This document shows positions 42,911 to 57,964 of a stretch of 64,000 nucleotides of DNA, piece after piece. The notes beneath the pieces were generated by a model that was not told where the DNA came from, made no database searches, and saw only the letters and a program-made list of their open reading frames with translations. The stretch covers positions 160,830,379 to 160,894,378 of the forward strand of contig CM035806.1 in assembly GCA_020466095.1 (NCBI GenBank), written 5' to 3'. This stretch comes from Chlorops oryzae (Eukaryota; Arthropoda; Insecta; Diptera; Chloropidae). Made by a program: the position numbers and the translations under genes. Position 1 is the stretch's first letter. Each line of letters starts with the position of its first letter.

Positions 42911-42944
<34 letters not shown>

Positions 42945-42985
42945 GACGTTCGCTAGAGCAGGGATCGAACCGCCGACCTGGTTTT
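42911..42985 (-). pseudogene. B-box fragment of a tRNA-like sequence before a T run
   Basis: On the minus strand GGTCGGCGGTTCGATCCC holds a B box. About 28 bases later comes a T run of about 30 bases, which could terminate RNA polymerase III. No A box is found. Likely a truncated SINE or tRNA remnant. Confidence 0.35.
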
Positions 42986-43929
42986 TTTTTTTTACAAGAA
43001 TTCATATCAAAATGATAGGTTATCTTCTTACCTTTTCGTTCAATTTTTCGTTAAAATAAACGATAAGTTTTTCTCTAAGGTTTCAATAAGACAATCTTTT
43101 TGAATAAAAACCATAGAGAAATCTTATTGTTTTTCTTCCATTTTATGTGGTATCGTTTTCTCTGTGTAGACTTCACACCATATTGCATCTGTCTGTAATA
43201 TAAGAAATGCCATAAAAAATATGCATGGGAAATAGTGTAAAATTTTTGTTCCACCCTTTTCCTTTGCAGTCTATAATTCGTTGACAATATTTCCACAAAG
43301 TGCTCTCGAACTATAAAAAAAAAAAAAATATTAAAATATCCCCCACAGGAATTAGGTTTTTTCTTTTTGAATGCAAACCAAAATTTAATTGAAAATTGGA
43401 AATGATTTTCAAATTTGAAAAGCAATCGAAAATCCGGATTTTCTTGCCATGACCGATTCTAACGAAATGTTGATCCTTCAAAGCAACGGAATTTGAGTGT
43501 GAGGCAGTAACAAATCGCTGTGAGTGTGTGAGTGCGTGCCTCTGTGTGCAGGAGCGGAGCGCATTACTCTGCTTTTCAAGCGGCTTTTGTTTTTTTTTTT
43601 TAAACCAATGCCTACCAAAACTGTCCGCGAACCTATGTGACAGTTCAGTTCATGAAAGTTGTAGGAGCATAAGAACTTTGAATGGGACGCGATGAATATA
43701 GATGCAATGGACGGACGAATGGAAATGATAGAGGACATTGTGGACGTTCATTGTTTATATTCCATAAAATTTCGAACACGAGAAATAACTGCGAAATTCA
43801 ATTTTGCGGTCTGTTTGTAATGTTAACAAGGTTTTCAAATGGAAATAAAAAAGAGGGGCACAAACAAGGGAGCAACAGAGCGAGCCATAACGATAGCGCG
43901 GTCGATTCTAGAAAAAGCGTGACGAGGGA

Positions 43930-44042
43930 TCTCCTCTCTCTCGGAGAAAGAGAGCGATAAAAAGAGAGAGAATGAGAAGGAGAAAGTAAGAGAGAGAGAA
44001 TGAAATGGAGAGTGGAAGAGAGAGAATGAAATGGAGAGTGGA

Positions 44043-44079
<37 letters not shown>

Positions 44080-44130
44080 CGTAAAAGAAAGAGAGCGAGA
44101 AAGAGAGTGGGAAAGAGAGAAAGAGGACGG
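43930..44130. repeat. (GA)n array, degenerate
   Basis: GA-rich array with GAATGAAATGGAGAGTG-type higher-order units near 43990-44045. Confidence 0.9.
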
Positions 44131-44309
44131 AAGGCGGAGTCAGAAAGAAGTCGGTTTGTGTGTTTCAGTGAGTTTTTATTAAAATCAATTTAATTTCATT
44201 TCCTTTCAATTTTATTTTTTTAAACCTCTTTCTTTTCTTTTTTCTTTTCCATCTTTGCTTTATTACTCTAAGAATTTTTCTTATTATTTTGAAATGAAGA
44301 TTACATTAT

Positions 44310-44322
44310 ATCAGACAAGAGC

Positions 44323-44372
<50 letters not shown>

Positions 44373-44513
44373 AGACAAGAGACAGAGATAGAGACAGACA
44401 AAAAGAGAGAGACAGAGATAGATAAAGAGGCAGACAAAGAGACAGCGAAATGGACATAAAGAAATGGAGATAAAGAAATAGACAGACAAAAATACAGAGA
44501 GAGAGTGAGAGAG

Positions 44514-44556
<43 letters not shown>

Positions 44557-44585
44557 CAGAGAGAGAATAGACAGAGAAAGAGGGG
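44310..44585. repeat. (GA)n array with GACA interruptions
   Basis: GA and GACAGA repeats, 276 bp. Confidence 0.92.
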
Positions 44586-46619
44586 AGTCCCGTATTTGCC
44601 CCGTATTTCTTACCAGTTCTGTCCAAAACTTGCTAACAACCTTTTTTTTTTTGATGAACAAAATATCAAAAAACAACTTAAATCAAGCAAAATACTTAAT
44701 TTTGAGCGATAAAAACTTTGATTGGATGTTTCTGCGTTTGTTGGTTTCCGCGAACTGTCAAATTTTTGTGGATGACGGGAAATCCGTGCTGTCACCTAAA
44801 ATTAAATCGCCGACCAAATCCAACCCTTATCTACCGAAATAATGCAAGTGGCTCTTTCATAACCGGGCTCTTTCATGCCACTTCTCCCCTACTGCACTCT
44901 TCGAAAGTGACCTTATCTTAAAGTGTCTGTTCGATGAGCTCTCGAGCATGACTCACATAATATTTTCTACTGGGATATTTATATACTGTGTTTTAAATAT
45001 ATATATATATGTATATGTATATAGTATGAAAGCGTAGTTCAAGCAACAATTTCATATGTATGCATTTGTTGCTGGATAATTTCATATGTGTACGCAGTAT
45101 TAATTCATGTTTAAACAAACGATGCGATTTGTTGTTGTCCTTTTTGTTGTTGTTGTGCAATTTGCATAAAAAGTGCAATAAAAGTCGAAAAGGGACACTA
45201 AAAGGAAGATTAATTGGTCAGCGCTGCAGCTGACCATGAGCACGTCTGCTGATTTGTTACCCTACTTTGCGCTATTAAATCAGCTGTTGTGCTTAAAAAT
45301 ATATCGCAGACGTAATAAAAAAGTGTATGTACAAACATTTACACATACATACATATATATAGTTTTTTTTTTTTTTTTGTTATCCTGCGATTAAAAAGAA
45401 ATGCGCTCAAGTGCGATTTAAGCTCTGATTGAATGTGTTTTTCGGTCCATTTTTCTTTTCAAATGTGGCTGTAGGAATAAAAATAAGAATAAAACGAAAA
45501 TTAATGGGACGACACACTTTTGGCACACGCATGCACACGCACACGCACACGCAATATGCGCGAAAGGCATTTATAAAAATGGCGAAAAATTGACTTCCGG
45601 GAAAGGCAAGGAACGGAACGGAACAGAACGGAACAGAACGGAAGAACCGAATGGAGTGACATGGAATGGTGTGGATTGGAATGAAGTGGAATGAAAACAA
45701 TGATAAAATCGTGTACGGAATGTGTACGCGTATGTGACTTGATTCAGAAAATATACCAAATCCACTCTAATCTCGTAATTACGATGAGTGAATCTGGCGA
45801 AGAAAGGATAACTACAATAATAGCAACAACAACAACAACAACAAATGAAAATGGCAATGGCAACGATAACGACAACGGTGGCTATGCATGCATGACACAC
45901 CGAAAGGGGTTAGGGATGCTACGGATGTGGCAACGAAAATATGACAAAAGTAAATGCCTACTGCGAGGCAAGTGGCGGCAAGCATGAACACACGAATATA
46001 AAAAAACAACAACAATGTAAAATACCAAAACAGAAAAATAGAGAAGAATAATGAAAGGAAACAAAAAAAAAAGTAAAGTAACATGTACAACAATAACGAG
46101 GACGCAATGGCAACGATAATGGCAGCAGTAGGCAGACAACATGTCGGCAGGGCGCATTATGCTGTCAATCTTATTTTCATTATTGCCAACTTCATAAAAA
46201 ACTGGGGTGGGCATAAAGGGGGACGAAGAAGGGGTAGAACAAAATTGGCATTCCACTGCATTGCACACACACACACACACGACCGCACATGCGTTATACG
46301 TGTGCGCGTGAGACGCGGTCATAAGCCGCTCGAGTTGCTGAATTCGTATTTCCCGTTAAAATTCGCGGCGGGAATAATTCCGGAGAAGAAATGAGCCGAA
46401 ACACGGAAACACATCAGAGATGCAGAGCACGGCACTATTTTGAATTTTTTTGCTGCCGGTGCTATTGTTGTTGTTGTTGTTGTTGTTGTGCTTGCTGTTG
46501 CTGCTGTCATTGGCAGTAAAAGTGACAACGAAATATCAACGAACCGTGCAAAGTAGTAATAGAAGTGGGCTTTTAATGTAAAGCAATATGACAAGGTGAC
46601 AGCAGCACTGACACATGGA
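44586..46619. other. noncoding DNA within the proposed intron
   Basis: Contains TATG and AC microsatellites, a GGAACGGAACAGAAC tract (45600-45645) and GTT runs (46465-46492). No gene is supported. Confidence 0.4.
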
Positions 46620-46621
46620 GC

Positions 46622-46714
<93 letters not shown>

Positions 46715-46787
46715 GAAGAGAGAGAAAGAGAGAGAAGAGAGAGAAAGAGAGAGAAAAGAGAGAGAAAGAGAGAGAAAGAGAGAGAAA

Positions 46788-46884
<97 letters not shown>

Positions 46885-46928
46885 AGAGGAGAGAGAGGAG
46901 AAAAGAGAGGGAGAGGACGAAAGAGAGA

Positions 46929-46964
<36 letters not shown>

Positions 46965-47015
46965 GAGAAAGAGAGAGAGAAGGAGAAAGAGAGACAGAGA
47001 GCGTGTGAGATAGAT
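46620..47015. repeat. (GA)n array, about 400 bp
   Basis: Starts as a pure GA run of about 60 bp, then GAGAGAAA and GAGAGAAGA variants. Confidence 0.95.
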
Positions 47016-47214
47016 AGAGCAAAAGAGATTATAAAGGACATGCAAGATTTGGGTAGACGAGCAGAAAAGATTTTGAAATGTTGCACAGCATCAAACAGGA
47101 AGGGACCACCGGTATACGCCAAACTATGAGAAGCTTCTCTCACCAAGCCCAGAACTCAAAGACGCACAATAAGATCTTATTTTACAGTCCTTTTCTTAGG
47201 ACAGACAGAAGACA

Positions 47215-47470
47215 CAGAAGAGAGAACTAAAAGATAAATATAAGAAGAGGGAAAGAAGAGAGAAAGAAGAGAGAAAGAAGAGATAACGAAGAGCGAAAGA
47301 AGAGCGAAAGAAGAGCGAAAGAAGAGCGAAAGAAGAGCGAAAGAAGAGCGAAAGGAGCGACAAAAAGGAGAAGAAGAAGAGAGAATGAGAGAGAAAGGAG
47401 AGGGAAAGAAGAGACGCAGAAGAGGGAAAAAGGCAGAAGGGAGAGAAAAAGCAATGCGAGAGAGGAGAGG
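47215..47470. repeat. purine-only array with 11-bp AAGAAGAGCGA units
   Basis: GA-rich tract. Between about 47286 and 47355 an 11-bp unit, AAGAAGAGCGA, repeats six times. Confidence 0.9.
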
Positions 47471-48937
47471 GTAAAGAGGATAGATACAAGCGGAATACAA
47501 AGAGGGAAGAGACCAATGACACACATTAATCTATGGGAAGTTTCTCTCAGCCAGTCTAGAAAACAGTGAAAAAAAGGATGCTCAAAAGAACTGCTCAAAT
47601 CAATCAAGAGCAAAGGAGAAAAGAGGGAAACAAAGAGGAAAAGAGAATCAAAATTAAAAGTGATATTTATTCTATACACTTGTGGAAAGAAAGAACTAAT
47701 AGCATGAAACAAAAATTAAAGAGAAAAAGGAAAGAATTTTGAAAATCTGGGAATTATGAAAGAGAGAATTCTAGAACATAGTGCGAGAGGTTGTAAAAAC
47801 ATAAAGAAGAAGAGTAAGAAGAATAAGAAGAAGACGAAGACAAAGAAGAAGAAAGAAAGAAAAACGGAGAGGGAAACAGAAAAAGTAAGACAAGTATGAC
47901 AATACAAGAGAAGAAGAAGAAAAAGAGAGCGATCAGATCTTCTCTTTAAGCTTCTTAAAAACTCAACATCAGATTTGAACACATCTGCCCATAATTTTGA
48001 TTTGTTTTTTTTTTGTTTCTTCCCAATTTTAATCGTGCTCTACAACGGCTTTCTTTTGCTAAGTTGTTTCATGTGCTTATCCTTGGGGATCTCTTATATT
48101 TGTGTGCCTGTTTGCAAGTGGCTTACCCATGTTAACATTCTCTCGCTGGAAATTTTTTTCTCTCCGCCTGCCTCGCTGCCTGTGCCCGTTAGCTGCCAGC
48201 CTGCCCAATTGTGTGTGTGTCTCTCTATGACTGACTGGCTGGCTGACTGGGATAAGAGCAAAGTCAAGTGAATTCAAGTATAAGGAGCATCAAGTGTGAA
48301 GCCCCCAACAGTTGGACGGGGGAGTGCTCGTATTAGTAAAGGGTTGCGGAATAAACAGCAGCCTGAGCTCAAACTGAGGTATGTGGCTGATGCTGATGCT
48401 GCCGCTACCGTCGCCGTTCGCCGTTGCCTCTGACTCTGACTCTGATGCGAAGGATAAGAGCTGAGATCCGTTTGCAAGCAATTCAGCCCGTTGACTGCTT
48501 ATGTCCCTAATACGAGCCTTGGCAATTATTATTTCCTTAGCAAGAGGGAATAACCAACTAGATGTACGAGATATTCTGAACGTCAAGCGGATGATGAGAA
48601 GAAAAATGGGAGAAAAGTGCGCAGCAAAATGAAAAAAAAAACAAAAACAAAAACGAAAGGATTGAAAAAATGTTCTCGTCAACTTGTATGAACTGAGCGA
48701 ATAAGAAAGAAAGCAGCTAGCTAGCGGACAAATCCAAGCACACACACACACACACATACACGCGAACGCACGCAGGCATGCATGTATGGTATATTCATAT
48801 GAAAATGGTTAAACTTGCATAAAAAATTCTTTAAAGGCGTTGAATTTGGTAGAACAACACGCACACATAGGCACAGACACAGACACTCTACAAGTGAACA
48901 GTCTGCTTATCATCATTCACTCACTAGGCACACAAAA

Positions 48938-48969
<32 letters not shown>

Positions 48970-50359
48970 GCACACAGTTGTTGAGGAACATGTAGACATA
49001 CAAAGACGAGCACTTACCCAATGATAAACTGCAGTTTTCCTTTGTTTGCGCGAAGTGGCACAAAAAATGCATTCCTCGATGTCACAAATAAGTCGGTCAG
49101 GCCGTTCGGTCGGATTCGTTATGAGGCTCCTCTTTTTTTTGTGTGGTCGAACAATACGAAAAAAAAAAAAGGAAGGTGAAGAAATATTATATGCGCCTAA
49201 AAGCCAGCAACGATACCAACATAGAACGAAAAACTAAAAAACAAAAAAAAAAAAAATAAAAAATTAAAATAAATAAAGGAAATCAGAAGAGCATGGAAGT
49301 GAAGAGGATTGCGGATGTTTTTTAATTTATGCAAATGTACGTATGCCTCTTTGTGCATGACTGCGTTTGTTTTAGTATCGCTCTGCTTGTGTGCAAGTAC
49401 ATATGTATATAAATATGTATGACTTATGTGTGTTTGTGTGTGTTGGTGTGTGCTGAAGTGGCCGTGTATTTGTGCAAGTGTTTTGTGCTTAAGTCGGAAT
49501 TTGGTCAAGTTGATTGCATCAAGCGCAAATGGTGTCGAGGCAAAACAAAGCCTCAAACTGAGGTTGTTTCGGCGCAACCTTGGCTAACGTCGTCTCCCAC
49601 ACGTTCGCTCCCATTCCCTCTGTTACCCTGGCACTCTGTCCATCTCTCCTTTTCTCTGTCTCTTGCTTTAGCTTTTTCTTTGCTAGATATTTTAATTTTC
49701 CGCCATTTCCGTTGCTTTCCGACATTTTATTACATGTTTTTTTTTCTTTCTTTTCCATTCAACTTGTTACTGCTGCTGTACGTTGTCGTTTCCTGTCGAT
49801 TTTCCTCACATTTTCCAAAGATTTGTTTTTTTTTTTTATTTTAAATGGTAAGATTCCATTTCAAATCGATGTTAAATGTGTTTGAAGGAAATTGAACCAT
49901 ATCCAGGTACTTCGGTTTGGCTTTGGATTCCATTTTTTTCCCCCCACCCGCAGCCGAATACATAGCTTTCCATAAAAAAAAAGGAAATAAAATCGGAGAA
50001 ACCTGAAAGTGCATTTTGCCCTAAATTATTTCAATAAGCTCTCTGTATCTTTTCCGTTTTCTCGCGTTTCCTTCGATGCGTTCTTCGATGAAGAGCGCTA
50101 TCAAAAAGTCTTTTGGATAATGGAAGCGGTAATTGCTATTCTTTAATCAGTAATCATTGATTGGAATGTATTTTTTCCAAAGTTAAACCTGCTGATTGGT
50201 ATTTGAAATGGATGGGTCTGAGGATAGTTGAACTTTGGAAGTTTGAATGAAAATGTGATGGATAAGTTAGAACATGTGACTGAGAGGGCAGTTGAGAGAC
50301 TGAATGAAAGAAGTGGGGAGAAGAGAGAAGATGATGATCGAGACACCGAAAAGATATTA
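47471..50359. other. noncoding DNA within the proposed intron
   Basis: Purine-rich to 47940, then CA runs (48740-48757 and 48938-48968) and AT-rich sequence. Short frames only; none is credible. Confidence 0.4.
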
Positions 50360-50750
50360 AAGAGACAAAAGAGAGAGAGAGAGAGAGAGAGAAGATAGAG
50401 AAACGAGACAGTTGAGAGCAACAAAGTCAAGAAAGAGAGAAAGATAACACAAAGAAAAAAGAGAGAAAGAGAAGAGAAGACAAAGAAAAGAGAAGAAAAA
50501 AGAGAGAAAAGATAGAGAAAAAGGGAGAAAAAAGGGAGAAAAAGGAGAGAAAAAGGAGAGAAAAAGGAGAGAAAAAGGATAGAAAAAGGATAGAAAAGAA
50601 AGATAAAAAGAGATTGAAAAAGGAGAGAAAAGAGAGATAAGAGATAGAAAAGATAGAGTGAAAAAAGATATAAAGAAAGAGAAAAGATAGAGAAAAAAGA
50701 TAGTTGAAAGATAAAGGGAAAAAATAGAGAAAAGAAAGAGAAAGAGAGAG

Positions 50751-50781
<31 letters not shown>

Positions 50782-50885
50782 AGAGAAGAGAGAGAAGAGA
50801 GAGAAGAGAGAGAAGAGAGAGAAGAGAGAGAGAGAGAAGAGAGAGAGAAGAGAGAGAAGAGAGAGAAGAGAGAGAAGAGAGAGAA

Positions 50886-50917
<32 letters not shown>

Positions 50918-51097
50918 AGAGAGAGAAGAGAGAGAAGAGAGAGAAGAGAGAGAGAGAGAGAAGAGAGAGAAGAGAGAGAAGAGAGAGAGAGAAGAGAGAG
51001 AGAGAAGAAGAGAGAGAGAGAGAGAGAAGAAGAGAAGAGAGAGAAGAGAGAGAAGAGAGAGAAGAGAGAGAAGAGAGAGAAGAGAGAGAAGAGAGAG

Positions 51098-51130
<33 letters not shown>

Positions 51131-51180
51131 AATAAGAGAAAAGAAACGAGAAGGGAAAAGAGAGAGAGAGAAGAGATAAA
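50360..51180. repeat. (GA)n array, about 820 bp, several sub-blocks
   Basis: Sub-blocks of GGAGAAAAA units (50520-50600), then GAGAGAA units of 8-9 bp with strict local periodicity up to 51130. It is the longest purine tract of the window. Confidence 0.95.
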
Positions 51181-53145
<1,965 letters not shown>

Positions 53146-54637
53146 TATTTACATTAAAAGGGGATAAGTAGATATTCACGCTTACCAGAGGCGTACGCAG
53201 GCGGTGATTTTGGGGGCTTCAACTCCCACGAATGACGTGAAATTTCAAATGAATAAGACGTAAAGAATTATTACGAAATATAATTATTTTAATGCCCACA
53301 AAATTCCTTCCGAAGTAATGTTCTATCTACGCGCCTGACACTCGTGCGCGAGGGCAAATGAAAAAAAAAAAAAAATAATGAAAAGAAAGACACTACTGAG
53401 ATTGAGACACGCGTATGTGTCAGGAAAGAAATTTTCAAGAACAACGCATTAGATTCGTATGACACGTACGCGGAATTTGCGTCATGAGACGCGCAAAACT
53501 TTTGCCAAAAAAAAAATAAAATAGAAAGAGGATGAACAAAAAAGTAAAAGAAAACGAACATAAAAAAAAAACGGATTAAATGGAGACAAACCAAGCCAAA
53601 CGACAAATGGGCAGACAGGCGAGAAGATACTTTCAAATAGCTACTTATGCCGAAACTGCACACAGCCAAGTAGACAGACCGACAAACAGACAGTTAGAGA
53701 GATGGACCAAAAGACATAAGGACAGGCCGACCGAAGCATAGATAGACAAGCAGACAGACATACAGACAGTTAAGGGAATTATGTCGACAAAATTACATTC
53801 AAGGAAATCCTCGAGAAAATTCCTTCGAAAAATTCCAGTGACAATGGCTCCTAACCGTCCTCCGTAAACTTTAACGCTTTTCGTCTTTAGGCTTGTGCAT
53901 TTGTGCGTTTTTATGCCTCGATATTTCTGCGCGAATTAAGGAACTGTGTGCATGTAACTTTCATAAGCTCCTTCTTTAAGAGTTAAATAAAGAAGTTGAG
54001 TTTGAATCTCAAAAATAAATTAACTACTTTTCGAAGAAAATATGTCGACACGCACCTGCGGTCTCAGCGAACTGCGAGTAGCCCAATCTGGAAAAATCTC
54101 CAGCTAGTCCTTAACTGAACACAATGTTATCGAGTTTTCGCATGAACTCAACTCAAATTAACTTCAACTTCAGAAGGAACAAAAACCTTAAATTATAATG
54201 ACGAATAAATATGGGGAAAAGAATATTGGTAATTGCTTCGCTTTTTGTATCGCAGTTACCCAATTACACTAGTTTACAAATAAAAAATTTTTTATTTCTT
54301 CAGAAGTTCTTAATGCACATTTCTTTTGAACTTTGGTCTTTTATGTAAGCACGAAAACAATATTCAAAAAAGTCTTTGTGGAACAGTTTTTTTTTATATT
54401 GGTTTCTGAAAAAAATACTTATATTTTTTTTTTTACAGAGGGCATTACCGCTTTTTTGAACAGAGCCCGACAATTCACCATCCGATTTGAAAATTATTAT
54501 CCCTTCCATTAAAGGAAAATAAACTTTTTCTTACATAGCTTTGAGATAGGTCAGTAAAAAAAATATTCTGAAGGCCTTTAAGCCCAAAGAAAAACAAAAA
54601 TTTTTTGAGAAAATTCATCAAATTCTCCCCCTAAGGA
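53146..54637. other. noncoding DNA within the proposed intron
   Basis: AT-rich with GACA-type short repeats near 53690-53775. No gene or complete element was seen. Confidence 0.4.
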
Positions 54638-54757
54638 GCTCTCTCCAGTTCGGCCAGAAATGAGAAACTTCATATAAAAACAGTTTCAATTCTGATTCAT
54701 TTCTGAAGCTTTGTTTTAATGAAGTTTCTCATTTCTAACCGAACTGGAGAGAACCCT
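54638..54757. repeat. short hairpin-forming inverted repeat
   Basis: GAACTTCAT-type arms: CTCTCCAGTTCGGCCAGAAA, then TGAGAAACTTCAT, and their inverse near the right end, with about 40 bp between. Likely a small MITE or hairpin. Confidence 0.7.
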
Positions 54758-54910
54758 ATAATCGGCATCGAAAAAATCGATCGCAAGCAAAATAATTTAG
54801 ATGTCCTGGGAAAAAATACTGTACACAAGTGATATTATAGTTCATGACCAAAAGTTTCACAGCAAAACCGGAAGTGACCAAATTAAGTGTCTTCTATCGT
54901 ATTTTCTACG

Positions 54911-54913
<3 letters not shown>

Positions 54914-54947
<34 letters not shown>
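54914..54947. repeat. (CT)n microsatellite
   Basis: CT dinucleotide run. Confidence 0.95.
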
Positions 54948-54953
<6 letters not shown>

Positions 54954-55985
54954 TCTATCCCGCACAAAGACAATTGGGTCTATATAAATCTTTGATAGGA
55001 TTACAGCAAAAAACAAGTAAAACATGAAATTAAGAAAAGCGGAAAAAAATGAAATAAAATAAAAATAATAATAAAAAAACAACAGACAAAGAAAGAGAAA
55101 CGAAAAAAACGAATTTTTTTTTTTTTATTCAAATGAGACACAAGAAGTTGGGATCCACGTAATTTACGGTTGCGCCGGAAACGTTCGCTCGGGCTACAAC
55201 CATTTTCATATAAAATAAAAAACACACAAGACTGACACTATGATACAACCGAACAACCGAACAACCGAGTAAATGAGTAGAAGAAACTGGACGGACGGAT
55301 CGAATTGTCGCTTGTTCGGTCGGTCGTTGGGCCGGTGGGCCGTTCGGCGGGTAAAGACAAAGCAAGGCTAAGGCAACCAAGAAGCAAGCACGTGCTCATA
55401 TTAAAATTCGAAGCACTACCGACGAAGCGACAAGGCACATGACACAGCATGGTGTAGCACCTTCGTTTGCGATTTGCAATAGCAACAAAATTTTCCAAAA
55501 AAACGAAAAACGACAAAAGGAAAATTCAAATCAAAAAAGCTACAATAAATAAAAGAGCAACACACAGTAGGAAAAGCAACAGAAGCAACAATCACAATAA
55601 TAGTACCTAATAATAATAATAATAACAAAAATGACAAAAAAACAAAAAAACACAAAACAACCAAAATCCTATGAAATCTTGAGACGAACAGCAAAGGATA
55701 ATAAAAAGCACAACTGCAGCCGGCATTGGTCGATGTACGAGAACCGCTTCGAAACATAAAAAACGTTGCAGTAAAAACTGAGATTTCCGTATTAAATGCA
55801 CCAGCTTAAGGTGCGCATGCATGGGTGAAGATTTCGGCCGATTAAAATCCCTCTGAAATGATTGGAGTTACAAAGCACCAAAAAAAAAAAAAAAAATGGT
55901 AAGGATTCATAGCTATTGGAATGACGAAAGTCCCTCCCGAAAAGATGGAAGAGATAAAATCTGTATGGAGAATCTTAAAACATAA
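54948..55985. other. noncoding DNA within the proposed intron
   Basis: A-rich, with AAC/AAT short repeats. No gene is supported. Confidence 0.4.
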
Positions 55986-55987
55986 TA

Positions 55988-56128
55988 CAGTGTACATCTC
56001 TCCTTGCGGGCACTCCTCGTAAGCGGACAATTTTTGGAATGTTTGGCGATCCTGCCCCTCAAATAGTTTCCTCTTAAGCGGACATATTTTTCGATTTCGC
56101 AGGTGTCCGCATAAGGGAGAGTACACTG
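55988..56128. mobile_element. pogo/Tigger-like MITE, TA duplication
   Basis: 141 bp. The ends are CAGTGTACATCTCTCC and inverted CAGTGTACTCTCCCTTATGC. TA flanks both sides (55986-55987 and 56129-56130). The CAGTR...CCCTTATSCGG pattern is that of pogo/Tigger-type elements. The arms also share GCGGACA blocks. Confidence 0.78.
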
Positions 56129-56348
56129 TACTGCCATTGGGAGACCGACTGCAGCGCAAAAAAATAAAGAATCTCAATTGATTGGGAATAGATCCAATCG
56201 AAGGTGAAAGAACTAATTTTTGACTGAAACTATAAAGCAAAAAAAAAAAAAAATAACTTAGAGAGGGACAGAAAATACAACTGTCAGGTAAAAGGAAAGA
56301 TTGAGACAACAACAGCAATGCCCAATGCAATTAGAGACAAGAAAATTG

Positions 56349-56946
56349 GTAGAGGGCCTTCCTACAGGCAAAGCCGAAATGCACCACAACTATTCTCATT
56401 CAAAATAAAACATAACTGAGATAACAAAATCTGCGTTCGTGTCAGTTGGAATGATTTAAATGAGATTTAGCAAAACGCGAGAATTAACAAAAAAACGCGG
56501 TGACATAGAAAAAGGCGTTAGGCCTTCTAAAGAAATTCTCAATCAAAATATGTCGAAAATGCAATTTTCGCATTCGCATTCTCATCATTTTCCCTTAAGC
56601 AATTTTTTAGTGCAATACTCACTTCAATAGTGATCTTGGTCGCGATTTCGCGGATGGTTTTTGATTTTTCTCTTAGTGCGACATTTCTGCTTCAAGCTGC
56701 GAAATACTCCAATTCAAAAACTGAAAATCACATTCGTTTTTCGTTGCAGGCGATGTTGTTGGTAAATTTGATCCATAGTGCTGAATTTATTTGGCAGCAA
56801 ACACAATCAATTAAGCAAAAAATTTGTATCAGATGTGAAAGCAAAGATCTTTTTTCATCATTGTAAGTGCGATGATGACCGGAAGTATAGCGAAAGGATC
56901 GCAGGATTTTTATTGCAACGAAGCTTAAGTTTCATGTGCGCATTTA
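56349..56946. repeat. diverged tandem duplication, copy 1
   Basis: Shares with 57367-57852, in the same order, GTAGAGGGCCTTCCT, GAAATGCACCACAA, AAAAAGGCGTT, GGCCTTCTAAAGAA, ATTTTTTAGTGC, CATTCGTTTTTC, TTGCAGGCG and TGCGCATTT. A unit like the 26.1-kb tandem repeat (GCGATTTCGCGGATGGT to AATTCAAAA) lies at 56640-56735 within it. Confidence 0.8.
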
Positions 56947-57174
56947 CACACACAGGGAATTCAATAAGCGGGTTATAGTAAAAACGTTATCAGGGCAAAA
57001 ATCGTTATAAATGTGATTTTTGACTTCTAACACTCACGACCAAGAATGGACGACGTTAACAATGCTATGGTTTGTCGACATTTACTAGTTAAAGCCAGTG
57101 CTAACATTTCAATATGACATCTTTAATGGCTTAGAGAGTAATAGAGAGAGAGAAAGGTGACCGAAGAAGACAGA

Positions 57175-57176
<2 letters not shown>

Positions 57177-57217
<41 letters not shown>

Positions 57218-57235
57218 AGACAGACAGACAGAAGA
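57177..57235. repeat. (ACAG)n microsatellite
   Basis: ACAG tetranucleotide run with two GA interruptions. Confidence 0.95.
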
Positions 57236-57366
57236 CATGGCTAGATCGATTCCTCTGTCACTGATCAAGAATATATATATATGTCTAAATCTACCGCGAA
57301 CTCCTTTGGTATGTTACATACACGTGCCAAACTTAATAACCTTCCTTCGAGAAAAGGTATAAAATG

Positions 57367-57852
57367 GTAGAGGGCCTTCCTAAAAACTGAAATGCACCAC
57401 AAATTCCATTCAAACAAAAACATCAAATGAGATAAAAAAATGGGAAATGGGAAATGGGAAATGGAGAAAGCAAAACGCAAAACATCAAAAAAGCGCGTAC
57501 AAGAAAAAGGCGTTCGGCCTTCTAAAGAATTTCTCATAAATTTCGCATGCAATTTTCTCATTCCTTCCTCGTTTTCCCTCCAATTTTTTAGTGCTTTATC
57601 TTTTATCTGGTGGTTTGGTTTTTTTTTTTTTTTTTGGTGCGCTCGCTTCAACGCTAATTTCCCCCAAAAACTTCCATTCGTTTTTCTTGCAGGCGTTGTT
57701 GTTGTTGTTGTTAGTGCTGAATTTTTTGCAGCAACCACAATTAAGCAAATTACTGTGAAGTCCAAATCTTTTTCATCATTTAAGCGCGTGTCCGGAATGC
57801 GAAAATGCGAAAGGATGCAGTGCATAAGAATATTTTGTCAGTGCGCATTTGA
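57367..57852. repeat. diverged tandem duplication, copy 2
   Basis: Second copy, offset about 1.02 kb from the first and shorter by small deletions. A run of GGGAAAT units (57441-57462) is unique to it. Confidence 0.8.
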
Positions 57853-57964
57853 AAAGGGAATATGCGGAAGCTTTTCACGGGGGAGAAATTAAAAATTGCA
57901 AAATAAAATGGAGAGTTAAAGCTTGGTGTCATTATAGTTAAGAGCGGTAGAATTCAGAAAGCAT

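Noticed and set aside
42432..43175. Element with CTACACTGAAAAAA and CTACACAGAGAAAA ends
   Set aside because: End similarity is short and AT-biased and no duplication is visible.
46319..47146. 275-codon minus-strand frame, S/L/F-rich
   Set aside because: Translation of a (GA)n array; a dinucleotide repeat has no stop in several frames.
57265..57825. 186-codon minus-strand frame
   Set aside because: Overlaps the diverged tandem duplication and is not kept open in the other copy; no family resemblance.
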